From: Symbiodinium natans
Taxonomy: Eukaryota; Sar; Dinophyceae; Suessiales; Symbiodiniaceae
Assembly (NCBI GenBank): GCA_905221605.1
Contig: CAJNDS010000588.1
Coordinates: 1 to 64,000, forward strand
Direction of reading: 5' to 3'
DNA: 64,000 nt
Under the pieces are notes generated by a model. The model searched no databases. It saw only the letters and a list, made by a program, of their open reading frames with translations, and was not told where the DNA came from. Of this stretch, positions 22,844-35,690 are shown in pieces (positions within the stretch are counted from its first letter, which is position 1; each line of letters starts with the position of its first letter). A program made the position numbers and the translations under genes.

Positions 22844-23560
22844 TCAGTCCTTGCTTCTCAAGAGGTGCCGAGTGGCCTTCAAACAACCCAACAGCCAAAG
22901 TAGCAATCGCTCTCTTCCAGTGCAACAAGCTTGAAACTGAGCTTTTCGTGTGCTCATGAGCGCCTTAGAGGCCGCCTGCCTGAACAAGGCCTTGGAGCGG
23001 GATTTGTGGCCCGTGCGATTGGGAAGTTTCCCATGAATTGATTTAGGGGAGTCACTACACGCCACTACTTTGCAGCCACGAGCTGTCCAAAACCACAGAA
23101 CATCCTGGAAATTTTCGGCTCCCGGCTTCGCCACTTGTCGAGGCAGAAGTCAGGCCAAGCCCACTCAGGGAGCGCAGGAAGCTCGCAAGCTCCTGCGGCA
23201 TGTCATGTCATGTCATCCTCCTGCGCAAGCTTTTGAAGGACGAAACACTGTGTCAATACCCGAAAAATGATGTCACGAATGCCCCAGCCGAGTCTTGCAC
23301 GGGGACCGTCGAGCCCGTGCAAGCCTTCAAAATAGGTTTTAAAAAGTTCCAAATTAGTTTTCAAGGCTGCCTCCTTCAACGAGTGCACAAAAATGCCGCT
23401 CTCGGCTTTTTGCAGTTTTTTGGGTTAGTGGTGGTGCTTACACACCGGATCGGCAAAACTTGAGCAGTCTTGACATAAAATTCTGAGCTTTCGCGGGAGA
23501 GTCCTTGTGCGACATCTGTGGCAGAACTTTGTCTCCATGCTCCGCCTGAAAGGAAGTTTA
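22844..23560 (-). CDS. Unknown protein, multi-exon
   Basis: No recognised family. Coding-like pieces in order are QAEHGDKVLPQMSHKDSPAK with QNFMSRLLK (about 23560-23465), LKEAALKTNLELFKTYFEGL followed by GIRDIIFRVLTQCFVLQKLA (about 23385-23205), and NFQDVLWFWTARGCKVVACS further downstream (about 23110-23040). Frame changes between them fit small introns. The start and borders are unresolved. It ends next to the telomere-like island. Confidence 0.4.
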
Positions 23561-24188
23561 GACCGATGAGATGCTCTGCGAATGTGTTGGCAGCTCAGGG
23601 CGCAGCTAAAGTTTCCAACAGTGACGGCGACGCTTGGCCGATCTGAAGGAACGTCCTAACAGCATCTAACAGCATCTAACAGCACTATCGACCACCCTTC
23701 CCTGCTCCACCAGCTATGTTAAGCACAAAACATCGCGGAGCTGAGAGGTGGGCTTTGCAAGAACAACCAGCTCGGCCGCTCGCAGCTTCGGCATGCGACG
23801 CTGTGCCTGATCCCGCAAAATCTAGGGTTCCAATTATGGGCCCTTGATTTGGGTCCCTTGTGATACAAACCGATAGACTATAATATGGGCCCACACTTCG
23901 GATCCCTATAACCAAGGGCAAGGGACCACACTTAGGGCCCATGGTTCCAACCTTAGATAAAGGGCAAACTGCAACTGTACCGACCATGTCTCTGTCAACA
24001 CTGGCACAGGCCTCCTCGACGATATCCTCACGAATTCTCAAAGAGGACGTGACCAAAAACAAGAAGCAAGGCTTCTGCAAGAAACCGGGCCTGCGCAAAC
24101 GTTGCTTCTATGGCTCCCGCTGCTGCGAATATCTTGAGCAAACCTCAGGCAACGTGGTACGGAGCTACTGGTAATGATGAAAATCAGC

Positions 24189-25683
24189 TTACAAGACATG
24201 GCCTACACAGTCCTGCACAGCCCGATCAAGGTCCCCACGAACAAGAACAGGAGTCTCAAAGTGCTCCAGGTTTGCTTGAACCTCACAGCTTGAACATGAA
24301 CCCATCGCTTGAACAGTCAGCTGGGTCAATGCCTCGCGCCTTGGAGGCAGCCTGGCAATAAAAGTCTCGCTTGTTGACTGGCACCTCAAGAGGACACCCT
24401 CTGCATGCATAGAAACACATTGCCACCGGCAGCATCCAACAGTGATGCTGTTGCAACGCATGGTGTCACACGCAAGAACGACGTAAACGCCTGCAAGTGC
24501 CTGGCTCCTGCAGGACATCATGCAAACGATGGAATTTCCTGAATTGCCGCAGCTTCCAGAAACCTGGATGCCTGAATCGCGGCTAGTCCCTGAGTCGCGG
24601 AACGTCCACGCTCATCATGAATGAGAGCTTGGATCTGCATCACTTGTTTTCGAAGTTCAACTGACAGTTGTGTACAAAGAATTGTAACAAAAATCTACAC
24701 AATGCTACACAACACAGGGCAGATGCACAGCGTAGACGCGTATGCCAAAACAACAAGGCATGAACTACACGGACAAAACGATGGACGCGATCAACACACA
24801 TGGAAGGCAATGACATATTCTAGACCAGTTGAATCAGCTGAGCAGATCTGAGCTGGGTGCCTTCCAGAACCCCAGAAGCACTGCAGCCAATAGAGACCTA
24901 GGTCAGCATTGCCTGCCTGCAAGAGCCCTGCCCTCGTCCCACCCGTTTCCACTCCAGACCTGAGATGGCGACAGTGACAGTGTGTCCATTCTCTCGAGGA
25001 ACTCCTTTGCAAGGATCGCAACCAACACGCCGTTGGCCTCAGCAAGCACAACATTCCTTGGGTTTGCCCGCCACTTCTCGAACCTCTAACCGGCAAGGCC
25101 CAGTAGAGAAATCTGCTAGAGAGTACGACGATTCGGCCATCCTCTCCTCTGCTCCCGGCAGGTCCACGTGTCTTGCCGATTGCATAGACTAGCTTGGCCA
25201 GAGCCTGGCCGGGCGACATCCATTCCAGCACAGCAGACAGAGCAACTCAACATGCAGCTATCGCATTACTGTACAGAGATTTTTGATGCACGGATGCATT
25301 ACATGGGCACCGAGGACGAGGAGCACCATCGGTGCCTTGCCGCTGTACTCTGAGATGTTGGCTGCGACAAACGAGGCAGCCACCTGCCAAGCACAGATTT
25401 TGGTTCATCAGAAAGGGCGAAAACGGGGGCCGACAGGGAAAGTGATCATGACATCACTGAAAGGAATGGACATCACTTCGATGAAAGCAGCGCACCTGGC
25501 ACAAACATGGCAATGGTACCCTCTTTCGGCTGTGACATTGCTGCTTCTGCCGGCTTTGTCACAACATCGGTGAAACAATGGTGAAACGCTTGCAGGTCGG
25601 AGAAGGATTGTGGAAGCTAGTTCATTAACTCTCGGAACTAGCTTGGTTTTCTGCCTGAACACCCTCATACGGTCAGAGGGCAC
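24189..25683 (-). CDS. Unknown protein, multi-exon
   Basis: Five coding-like pieces follow one another on the minus strand: GYHCHVCARCAAFIEVMSIP (about 25550-25410), VAASFVAANISEYSGKAPMV with LLVLGAHV (about 25385-25310), ALAKLVYAIGKT (about 25205-25165), VVLAEANGVLVAILAKEFLE (about 25055-24990), and a long final exon containing GVYVVLACDTMRCNSITVGC and SCEVQANLEHFETPVLVRGD that stops at 24189. Alternating hydrophobic strands suggest a beta-rich fold, possibly a propeller, but this is weak inference. Exon borders are not resolved. Confidence 0.42.
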
Positions 25684-26531
25684 TGCACATTAAACAGTTT
25701 GTAGAGCAAAGCCTTACCACCACGCTTTAGGTGAGGCCTGCAGTGTGCAGCGCCACGGGAATGAGAAGTGAGAAGGCCACGTGCGATGCACCATGGGCGT
25801 CCGCTCTCAATGGCAACGGCAGGTCTTCAATGCAAAAAACCTCAGTGACAATCAGAAGACTATGACATAAGCGCCAAGCACGTTCACCGTTCAACTGAGT
25901 ACAGAAAACAAACAGACTTTGCCTCGCACGCTTGTCTCACAGTCTGTCAGGTCTGCACAGGTTGCCATGGAAGACCTCATGGAGTCCTGGAGAGCCGCAC
26001 TGCGAGCAACTGTAAACTCTGTAGACAAGAGTGTGCTTAGTAAATCTTCGTAAGGGGCTTCATATTGCTCTCAATGAGTTTAATCTCCCACATGTCCACA
26101 TCTCGTCCTCCATTTGCTCGGTAAGAAGTCCGAGCTGCTGGAGCAAAACCAACTCCAGCGTGCGAGGATTCGCTTGGCAACCATTCACCCAGATGCAGTC
26201 CTAACAAGGCGTGACTCGGCGCAATCAACTGCATGCGGGTGATTGTCATACGAAGCAGACTCAACTGTCCAACTTGAGGTGCTTCCGGGCATCTTGGGAG
26301 ACATTGGACCCTGCCCGACAGCTTTCTTCAGAGAGCTCGTCGCCTTAGCCAGCTTTGGCCAGCTGGAATCACTCACTCTCGCTGCAAAGTTGCTGACCCT
26401 CCCTCTTTCAAGACTTTCTAATTGCTCGATTCCATTGAAGCACCGTTCGTCAACAAACGCCCCTGGATGTCAAAAGGGCCCATGGCTCAGAGAACTTCAG
26501 CGACTGGGGCGGGCACAAGCAGCCTGCGTGC

Positions 26532-27528
26532 TTAGCACCGTCCTGTTCTCAGGGTTCGAAGGTTAGGCTTCGCAAGATGCCGGTGAAGTTCGCCCTTGTG
26601 ACCAAAGCCCGGCCTCAGAGGGCAATCCTCGTCTATCACCGCCAGCAAAGCTTCCGAAGGCAGCAGGTTGCAGCGGAGGGCCGCCGAGTCCCACCAGCAA
26701 GATCCCTTGCAGAGGTCTGATGTCAAAGATGCGCAGCGCTCTCTTCGCAGCGCCAACCGCATGAGCTCGTCGCGGAACTCCTGCTCGAAAGCTCTCAGTT
26801 CTTGCACGCAAAAGGTAGACTGCGTGGTTCCATGGTTCCGTGGTTCCTTCTACCACATCATCAAACACATTCAGACGGGATGGTACTAAGTTCCATCTGA
26901 TGAGTCTCTCTCTCTCTCTCTCTCCCTCCTGTCGCAGCAAGGCGAGCACCAGGTTTGGCGGAATGCCGCAGGATTGCCGCACAGGATCCCAAAGGCAGCC
27001 CCTTGTGCCATTGTACGCATCACACTCCGCCTGACTTGGCATTTCCATGCACTCGGCTTCCCCAGCCAATACTTGTCCCAGCAGGCCACACTTTTGAGCC
27101 CCAAGGCTGGCACCTTTGGCACCTTGCATGCCCTGCAGAGGGCCAGCGAGCTTCCTTGCCATCCAAGCCCGATCAGTGGCACAGCCACTCCCAGAAACGC
27201 TACACAACGTGGCATTGGCGCAGTCGGAGCCATTCAGGCTTTCACACACGAAGCCCTGAGCAGCAATCTCTCCCCAGACACTGTCACCCTGCAGCCTTTC
27301 TAGCAAAGCTGCTGTGTACCAGCGACTAATCTGGCAACTTTGCGTGTGCGCGTCGAAGGAGCAGAGGGGCTTGCATGTCTGCGCAAGCGCATGCGGAAGG
27401 CTTCCCAACAAGGCGGCGAGGAGCACACCTCGGCACAAAAGGACCTTTGAAAAATTCGGGGTGTTGAAACCCCAACAAAAGCAACATCGGACGAGCAACT
27501 GTGCAGGGTATGCATCACCGCCGGCCAT
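26532..27528 (-). CDS. Secreted cysteine-rich repeat protein
   Basis: Probable secreted or surface protein of unknown role. A hydrophobic run VLLCRGVLLAALLGSLPHAL followed by AQTC lies near residues 29-51 and looks like a signal peptide; a later start would suit it better. Cysteine-rich modules follow: CKPLCSFDAHTQSCQIS, then CESLNGSDCANATLCSVSGS, then a module from AECMEMPSQAECDAYNG to GCLWDPVRQSCGIPP. The third module is echoed downstream, in another frame, by RCASLTSDLCKGSCWWDSAA and LRCNLLPSEALLAV. So the modules repeat with the pattern C-x(n)-C-x(3-6)-C-x-W-D-x(5)-C. The frame change between them, across a GA-rich tract near 26900, indicates an intron. Exon 2 ends at the stop at 26532. 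Exon borders are unresolved. Confidence 0.5.
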
Positions 27529-27759
27529 GAACTACATCAGGATCTGGATGCGGCGACTGCTTTTGATCAGCTGTTTCCAGGCTTCCGTGACCGTTTGTCT
27601 GTGGGTGCCATATTTGACAGTTCTTGCAATGGATGCATTCACATGTTCAGCTGCAACATGAATGCTTCTGAGAGCCAAAGCCAGCCCCGAGTCACAAGAG
27701 CAATCCGCATCTAGAATCTACAATCTGCACACTCATTCCACACAACAGAATCCTAAGAA

Positions 27760-28300
27760 GGAGCCGATGCCACCTCCAGGATTACTTGTCCTCCTTCATG
27801 CCCCACGAGGGCGAAGGCTTGGAGGACATTGGCGAAGCCTGGCAGCACTGCATTCGCTGCATCCTGCATGCTCCAAAGGGCACTGCGTAACGAGCAGACT
27901 TCCCGACTCATCAGGCCAGATGGGCTGTCGGGAGTGAATTCCTTGTACCGGTCGACCTCAGGACTAAAGCTACAAAACGACTACGAAACCTGGCAAGGTT
28001 GCAGCACTTCATATGAGGCGTCCATGTTGTTCTGCAGGATACGAAGCCTCATTATGTTTGCCCTTGGCTCATAGCTCCCCCCCCCCCACCCTTCTGTGGC
28101 CATCACGACATCATTCTGGATGGCCTGGGGGAGCAGTCACTGAGCTGGGGACGCTGATCAGCTCACAGAGTTCCATCTCACTGGCATCAGAGCATCTCAG
28201 CTGAGCGGGGACGCCTCGAAGAGCCTCTCCAGACGCCAGCGCGCCAGCGCAAAGGCCCAGGCCAGCACCGCCACCTTTCGCACACACTCGGCCCATTCTC
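27760..28300 (-). CDS. Unknown gene fragments
   Basis: Two coding-like minus-strand pieces: GLCAGALASGEALRGVPAQ with CSDASEMELCELISVP (about 28270-28150), and SREVCSLRSALWSMQDAANA continuing as VLPGFANVLQAFALVGHEGG (about 27915-27780). No domain recognised. They may belong to one gene ending just downstream of the cysteine-rich protein's start. Confidence 0.33.
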
Positions 28301-29314
28301 GGAGACGTAACATAGGTTTATGGATCATGGCATAATGAAGGATCTACACATGAAGCTACACTGAGTTTGTACTCATACTACCCCACCTGCTCCGGTCGGA
28401 ACTCATGGAGTCTCCTTGCCGCAGATGCACCCAGACCTGGTTTGGCAGTGTTTTTCTGACGTTAGAAAGGTGACGCCCTACCAGCGTGTCTGCATGCCCG
28501 CGGTGGCGCTAGGGAACGATCAAAACAAAGCAAGCCACCCGAAAACACTTCTGGATGTGGATGCCGCAAGATCGCAAATGCCCAAGTGCAGTTGGCAATG
28601 TCCTTTGCCGCGGAAACATTCGCTGGCATCTGCTATTGGCGTGGTAAACTCACACTTCTGTCCTGAGGACGGAGTGTGTCTCCAGCGCTCGCCAGGACCT
28701 CAGATTTTATGCACACTGATTCAAAGAATGGTTGCCAATGGTTGCCAGCAACAGTGTCGTGTTCACTGGAGGACACAATCTATCATCTCAACACAATCTT
28801 GGGCGTGCACATTCGCAGCTGCATCGAAAAGATTGGCATTCAAGACCTTCCCACTGCTTCAGGCAGCAGGCATATGCAAGGCGACGCACCAAATTATCAC
28901 GTCTTCACAAACTGCTCATCGCGAACCCCTCCGTGCCTTCACCATTGCGAAACTCGTCAGGATGGCAACCAAGCTCCTCAATTTTTGCACTGCGTGCCAC
29001 ATACTGGAAATATTGATGTGCATGTGCCTCCATGTGCATGAAGGATTTTGCTATTTGTGACGGTGAAGGTTCGCCAGAACAAAGAATCGTGCAACACAGG
29101 CATGTTTCGAATCGGACGTGAATGTGTCTGGTGCGACCGGCCCACGCCTCGACCCCGGCCACGCGCCGGCAAAACAAAACAGTCAACAGTCCAAGCCCCC
29201 ACACCAGGTCAGAGCTCCGTGTGTGACGTGGTCAGGTCACCGCCCGTGAGGGCACCGGCAATGGTCTCAAAAGTGACATCTATCTGTGGCGACCGAGACC
29301 TGTCCGCCGCGTTA
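28301..29314. other. No clear gene
   Basis: A minus-strand segment near 29030-28905 (FQYVARSAKIEELGCHPDEF) has a protein-like composition but stands alone. Nothing else here supports a gene. Confidence 0.35.
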
Positions 29315-30557
29315 TCAATGGCCGGCCACCGCCCCAGCCTCGAAAGGTTGGCCACCCATCACCGTTTTGTGCAACGGCAAGACCGTGCTGACCTCCTTTA
29401 CGATGGTATGCCACCCAACACGTGAACCCGCAGGACGACCTCGGTCGAGTAAACTCGCCATGCTCTCCCTCTCCGGGCCGAGATCAGCAAGGAAGGGTGG
29501 GGCAAGCAAGGGTGGGGCCAACAGCATAGGAGCCCACACTTGCAGGCAATAGCCGCCAGCCAGTGGTCTGGACAGCCTGACAGCATGAGCGCCCTTGTGT
29601 CCATGAGATCGGAGGAGTGGGCGTTGGGGGCCGAGAGGTCGGCGGTTTGCATCTCACGAAGCTCATCTGCCAAGGCCAGTTGGCGGCAAACGACGCCGAC
29701 GAAGCGAATGACATCTTTGCTGGGAATGCGCGTCAGGCAGAAGTCCGCCTCTGTTTGAGGCTAAGGTGGGGGGCCGGCTCGGCCAAGTGCAAACAGTCAA
29801 CAACACACAGTCGTTTTGCCGCCTATTCAACACAAGCACCTGCTGTAAGACTCTGCCCTCGTCCAAAAGAAGGTGAATGCGCGCACGCTCGGGCTCAACA
29901 TTCATCCCAAAACGTCCGTAGCAAGTGACCCAATACTGAAAGCCAGGGAGCTTGCCATTGCTGACATCTTCACTCTCTTCCACTAGTGACTAGTGGGGGG
30001 GGGTTGATGATGGGGTTTCGGACAAGTTGCTCATGACTGAAGAGCTTTATACCTTGGATCAAAAGGCGGGAGAGTCACGCAAAGACTGCGCCTGCTGTAC
30101 TGACTGGCCGAGGGGCGACGTTCAATTGTTTCGACAGCAGCCCTGACAGGGCCAAGAAAAGCTTCAGCAGAGGCTTGGGGATGTTATCAGCACAGCGGTG
30201 ATTGGCAATGATCCAAATTGGGCCGTGCAGATGTGCTGAGCGCCGGACCCAAAGAATGGGCCCGAGTCTTTCATTCCAAGGGTGGCAAATGCCCACAAAC
30301 AATTCCTTGGCAGGAGGGCTCACATACAGTAGATTTTAAACACCTGGTTCCGTTATGTTCCGTTTATGACACGCCAACACCACCGACAGTGTTTGCCGAG
30401 GCACTGCAACTGATGAGGACTGAGGTGCGGGAGCAGCGGCTTTACCATACTGCGCACAGGCAAAATAAGTCAGCAAAGTGCATACAACAAAAACAAAAAA
30501 AAACAGCCCCACGAAGAAAACTGCACAACGGAGAGGCCTAGCTAGGCATGCCAGCAA
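29315..30557 (-). CDS. Unknown protein, at least four exons
   Basis: The coding character is strong but the family is unrecognised. Pieces in order: PAPQSSSVAVPRQTLSVVLA (about 30440-30375); ELFVGICHPWNERLGPILWV, GPIWIIANHRCADNIPKPLL and KLFLALSGLLSKQLNV (about 30305-30110); ESEDVSNGKLPGFQYWVTCY and ERARIHLLLDEGRVLQQVLV (about 29980-29830); ADFCLTRIPSKDVIRFVGVV, CRQLALADELREMQTADLSA and SGCPDHWLAAIACK (about 29755-29535); and the end, WHTIVKEVSTVLPLHKTVMG (about 29420-29315). These cover most of the locus, so introns are short. The start is uncertain. Confidence 0.55.
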
Positions 30558-31445
30558 CTCCTCGTTCTTATGACCTTGACTTCATGTCAAGTTGCTTTTC
30601 ACGGGCAACTCATGAAAAGCACTGACTGAAACTCTGGGTATCCGGCCCAGCAAACCTACAGCCCAGCATATCACAGATATTGTCCATGCCATGTGGAGGC
30701 CGTGATCCTGCACAAACTCTGCTTTTGGGTTTTGTCAAGTTTTCTCACGTGACGCACAAAACCCAAGGTGCCTCCACCTTCATCGCCTCGGAGGAGGAGT
30801 CCTGCGGTAGGAGTGCAGACGTTGCGTACGCCTTGACATTCTTGACCAGTGTGACACTGTACTGCGTCATCGTGTTGAGAAACTCGCCTCAGATTCGGCA
30901 GCTTCGGCCCCTGTGCCTCGCGCGACAGGCAACATTGGTGCAGGAGCAGGGCTGCATGGGGCTGCATGGGGCTGCATAAGGCCCTGCAAGGCCGCTCCAC
31001 CTTCAAGGTGGAGCTGAGCTGATAAGCGGTGCTTTTCACCCATCACAATGTTTTCAACCTTCGTGTGGCGTTCCAGGATGTTCCAGGCACAAGACAGGAG
31101 CTACGAAAAATTTACAAAAACTTGCTCCAAATCACGGTGTAAGTGCGAAACGTGTCGAATCAGGTTCAGCAGCTTCGGACTGTGAGGCTTGTCCCCGCCC
31201 GGATGGTCTGCCTGCACACGCACGACGCGACAAAAAGCGTCAGCTTCTACAAGCTCCGGCCTGCAGCATCCGAGCAGCATGTATTAGGGCAAAGGCCTCC
31301 GAGAGCCGAGTTGACTGTGACTCGCTGTGCTTTCCTTTGGACGATGAGTCTTGAACCGCATTGATGCTGCTGAGCTCGGTGAGATGGGCATCCTCGAGAT
31401 CATGACCGAAGCAAAGCTTGAATCAAGGCTTCACACCCTCAAAAC

Positions 31446-31912
<467 letters not shown>

Positions 31913-31919
31913 ACACTCG

Positions 31920-32056
31920 AGAGCACGCGGGAACACGTGAGAACACGTACGTGAGAACACGTGAGAACAAGTGAGAACACATGAGAACACGTTAGAACAC
32001 GTGAGAACACGTGAGAACACGTGAGAACACGTGTGGACACGCGTGAACACGTGTGA
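31920..32056. repeat. 10-bp minisatellite GTGAGAACAC
   Basis: About twelve head-to-tail units. Most junctions create the palindrome CACGTG. Variants such as GTTAGAACAC and GTGTGGACAC occur toward the right end. Confidence 0.93.
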
Positions 32057-32098
32057 ACTGCATACCAAAAAGATACCACACACATGCCATGACTTCTG

Positions 32099-32880
32099 TC
32101 AATCGGGGGGGACTCTGGCCCCCACGGTGACTTCAAGAAGGCTCTCCAGATCGCCGCTCTCCGCTGCGTGGGACAAGAGCTGATAGAGTTCCTGAAAGAA
32201 CTCGATCCCGGACAGAGAATGCATGACAAACAAAAGGCTCATCGCAACTGTAAGAAGGCAAGATGATGCTGGCATAAGCATACATATAGCCCAGACAGGA
32301 TTCTGCCAAAACCTCGAAGCCCGAAACACGAATCCCTCGGTGGCCATGCCTGGTCTGGAGGTTTCGGCGCCTCCACCTGCGAAATCTGGTGCTCAAATGT
32401 GCTCAAGACTTGAGTCTCACACGTCACTTGGCCACCTCCAACCACTCTGCTGCTGCACACTCGACAGACACCTTGCCGATGTCTGCAATGTCCTCGCGAC
32501 AACAGAGAATCAGGTGTCATATGCTGCGTGACATCTGCTCCTCAGAGATGCTGGCTTCCGCATCCATGAAAACCGGATCCTGAAAAACCACAACAATGAT
32601 CAGACGGTTCCACTCTCTAAACTTGGTCGAGGCGAAATGCAGGTTCATGGCCTGCAGCGCTGCAAGATCCTCTAAGCCTGCAGGAAATCGTCACCCGCAA
32701 GGGCAAGGGAATTTGGATTGCTGTGACAAGATCCAGACATTTAGAGGAAAGCTCACAGGAGGCGTATGGAGCTGAGCAATACCAAGAGCTAGTGCTGCCG
32801 CGAAGGGAAACTTGGGGGGGGGGGGGGGGGCAGACTTTGGGGGGGGACCTTGGGTACATCGTCACAGAAATGACCACAAG
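32099..32880 (-). CDS. Unknown protein, multi-exon
   Basis: No family recognised. Coding-like pieces: LEDLAALQAMNLHFASTKF with REW (about 32680-32615), DPVFMDAEASISEEQM (about 32577-32525) and a C-terminal exon with SCLLTVAMSLLFVMHSLSGI, EFFQELYQLLSHAAESGDLE and the end VGARVPPD (about 32265-32099). The segment CLLTVAMSLLFVM is hydrophobic but short. A TTTTTCAG acceptor at about 32580 fits the second exon. A G homopolymer at 32814-32830 probably lies in an intron. Confidence 0.45.
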
Positions 32881-33694
32881 CCTGGTCTTTGTGGATGCGG
32901 CGAGGCGTGCTGAGGGGTGTCATTGGAGCATCCCAAGAGCTATCCAACAGTCAACAACAGTCACGCCTTGGCTTGACATCTAATAACAACGCTTGAAGCA
33001 AGAGGGCGATTGGTCTCACAGTGTCGAGGCTCATGCGAGAACAACCGTTACACGGGTCCCATCCCACACGTACTTCCGTACCATCAGTTTGCAGTACTGA
33101 CTTGGGAAGTTGATATTCCAGCCACTTTTTCCTGCTGCCTCGCTGGCTGCATCGTGCTGAAGGGACACTCTCGGCATCGCTCGTTCAATGGCTGAGAATG
33201 TGGCCCTCACTGTCGAGCTGCACAGTGCTGTGCAGCTACCCTAAAGCGAGAATCACAAGCTCACTTCCCGCAAGTTAGACAGAACTTAACTACATTTGGC
33301 GGGGAGATGGCTGTCCGATTCTCTGCAGACATAATGTCCGGCAAGGCGTTAACATGGCGGCTGCCTGGTTTCGGCACCCTGCCTGGGAGTAGCCCTATGG
33401 TACATCTGTGTCACGACACAGAAGACAAGATGAAACCACAAAGTGCTTCTGACCTTGTGATCCAGCTCACGCTGGCCTGCTAAATTCGGCCTTGAGTCAA
33501 ATAATCTTCCGTAGGCTGGATCCTGGCCACATCCAAGCAAGAAGCATGCTGAGTGCCTACCGCCTCGCTCCTCCCCTCAACGCACAGGTGAGAAAGCCTC
33601 CCAGTTCCTACAGCGGATGCCCAGCCGCTGCCAACACCTGGCAAGAATCCAAGCCCCCTGCACCCAACAGCAAATCTAATGAAATTCATGATGA
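32881..33694. other. No gene recognised
   Basis: Neither strand shows a motif or a convincing exon here. It separates two minus-strand genes. Confidence 0.4.
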
Positions 33695-34681
33695 TCATGC
33701 AACTTCGACAGGCAGGCTTTCGCCATCTTCCCAATGGCTCGGTGGTGGTAACGGCCCAGCTGTCTGTGTGAAAGCTTCGGCTGGAAGACTCGCAGCTCTC
33801 GGTTCTCTCGGTTCTCTCGGTTCTCTTTGTGGGCTTGCCGGAGGGCTGGGAGTGGATGAAAACCCATCCGATGCAGGTGGCAAGGGTCCTGCGCCCAGTC
33901 CGGTGAGTCCTGTCAGTCTGGTCTCCGGGAAGGAAGCACTTGCACTTGCATTTGCAAGGTCCAACAAGGCTGAAGCCCCTGGCACTGAAAACTGCATGGG
34001 CACAGTGCCAAGCTCGCGTGACTCGCGTGACTCACGTGGGAGATCTGGAGGAAGGATCGATGGGATCAGCATGGACTTCTGAAGCATGCCCAAGCTCTCC
34101 AGGTTCTGCTGGTGTCTGGCACGCAACTGCTGAAGCTGCTCCTCCTCACTCCCCGACAGAGACCGGAGCTGCAGCTCCGTGTCCGAAAGCCTGGACACCG
34201 CTCGCAGCACGGTCTCGTTGACGTCGTTCTTGACCCCAAGCTGCTGGAACGGGGAACTTAGAGAAGCCAGGGGAGCTGGAGCCTGTCGGTCCCAAAGGGC
34301 ACTTGGCACAGTTGGCCGGCTCGGCCCGCTTGGCGAGAGCGCTCGCGCCTCGAACCGCTGAGGAGGCACCGTTCTTCCGTCTCCGGCCCCAGCCAGGGAC
34401 GGAAGAAGTGACGGTGGTGGCACTGGCGCCGGAGGCCCTGCCGGAGGGCCGACGTGGGTCCCTCGCTGTGGCCTGAGGCAACGGCTAACCACGAGCTCCA
34501 TGTCAAAAAAAGAAACAAGCATGTTCTCATTGGAGGCACAGAGAGTCTCTAGCGCCTCGGTAGTGCGGGCGGGGCCGGTAGCTCTCTCTCCTGCGGAAGG
34601 CTGCGAGGTGATGTCGATGGCTCTGGCCTTCAGGTGCCATGAGACTTCAAACCTTTGCAAAACGAAGTATGCTTCCATCAT
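33695..34681 (-). CDS. Proline- and serine-rich protein, unknown
   Basis: A frame of about 328 residues. The first part is well structured (VLQRFEVSWHLKARAIDITS, LCASNENMLVSFFDMELVVS). Next come a proline-rich linker (PPAGPPAPVPPPSLLP), a likely helix (SDTELQLRSLSGSEEEQLQQ, LRARHQQNLESLGML) and a second disordered region with short RES/REP repeats. The pattern resembles scaffold proteins, but no domain is identified. A further exon upstream (about 35000-34750), with NAKETLLEIVGCGVSGC and GNNWLLLGRRI, may belong to it. The first codons of the present frame may be intronic. Confidence 0.5.
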   Translation of the reverse strand: MMEAYFVLQRFEVSWHLKARAIDITSQPSAGERATGPARTTEALETLCASNENMLVSFFDMELVVSRCLRPQRGTHVGPPAGPPAPVPPPSLLPSLAGAGDGRTVPPQRFEARALSPSGPSRPTVPSALWDRQAPAPLASLSSPFQQLGVKNDVNETVLRAVSRLSDTELQLRSLSGSEEEQLQQLRARHQQNLESLGMLQKSMLIPSILPPDLPRESRESRELGTVPMQFSVPGASALLDLANASASASFPETRLTGLTGLGAGPLPPASDGFSSTPSPPASPQREPREPREPRAASLPAEAFTQTAGPLPPPSHWEDGESLPVEVA

Positions 34682-35222
34682 ACCTCCCTTTCAAGCCTCT
34701 GAGCTTCGGCTCGCAGTGGCCAGAAGAAAACCTCAGGGGCTGCGACCTCGCGTGCTCGAGAGGCTACAAAACGTTTGGATCCGACGCCCAAGCAGAAGCC
34801 AATTGTTACCTGCAATTGGCCCTGTATAGAATTCTTCCCCATTCCAGAGAGTCCGTTCTTCCTCAACATTCACGCGGGTACTCTTCGGGTGCTTGTGGCA
34901 GCCACTGACACCGCAACCAACTATTTCCAATAGCGTTTCCTTTGCATTCACGAGCGCTAGAAGGCTAACATGAGGATGCCTTTCTGGGTAGGTGGAGCCC
35001 TTCAAGCTCAAACCCGTTAAGCTCTTCAGGGCAGGCTAGGTGGAGTGGGACAGGTCGCGAGCCACCTCTCAGAAACATCCGATCAGTACTGTTTAAGCAC
35101 GAGCCATGACGCAGGATAACACACCGAATGCGTCTTCAACTTCAGGTTCTCGAAGTGGGGAAGTGGGGGGGGAGGGATGCAAACGTCCCATGTGTACTTC
35201 GCAAGTGCAAACGCAGGTTGTC

Positions 35223-35690
35223 TTACATGAAGCCTCCACCCAACTCATCATCACACTGACATGGTGCACCTGCTCTGCTGAACTCGCTGTTCGCAAGTCT
35301 CGGCCATCCACGGCACCTCCGGATGCGAATGAGACTATTCGAGAGTTGGCACTGGTCGCTTCCTTCACTGCCTTGCAAGGCCACTTCGCTCCCGCAGGCC
35401 GCTTGCAAGTCCCACAGGAACACGATGTAGTCAAAGTGCCAGTGGCCTGAGCATGGAAGACGCAGGTGACGCAGCGTCTGAACGTGGCTGTTAAATGCAT
35501 TCATCCCTCTGTCCTCCGGCCAGCCATTCCGATCTTTGGGAGATCAGCTGCCACAGAGCTGCTGGGAGATCTGGGCACAGAACTCTGTTCAATGGCAGCA
35601 CTCCGCCGATCAGCTCCGCATGGCAGACCCGCCTGCCAACCCTGCCCTGCGCAGCTCCGCCTGCAGACCAAGACAATCCCGGCAAGCTAA
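35223..35690 (-). CDS. Unknown gene fragment
   Basis: A short minus-strand piece with HVQTLRHLRLPCSGHWHFDY and IVFLWDLQAACGSE looks coding, and an upstream frame near 35660-35500 may be another exon. No family recognised, and the borders are open. Confidence 0.3.
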
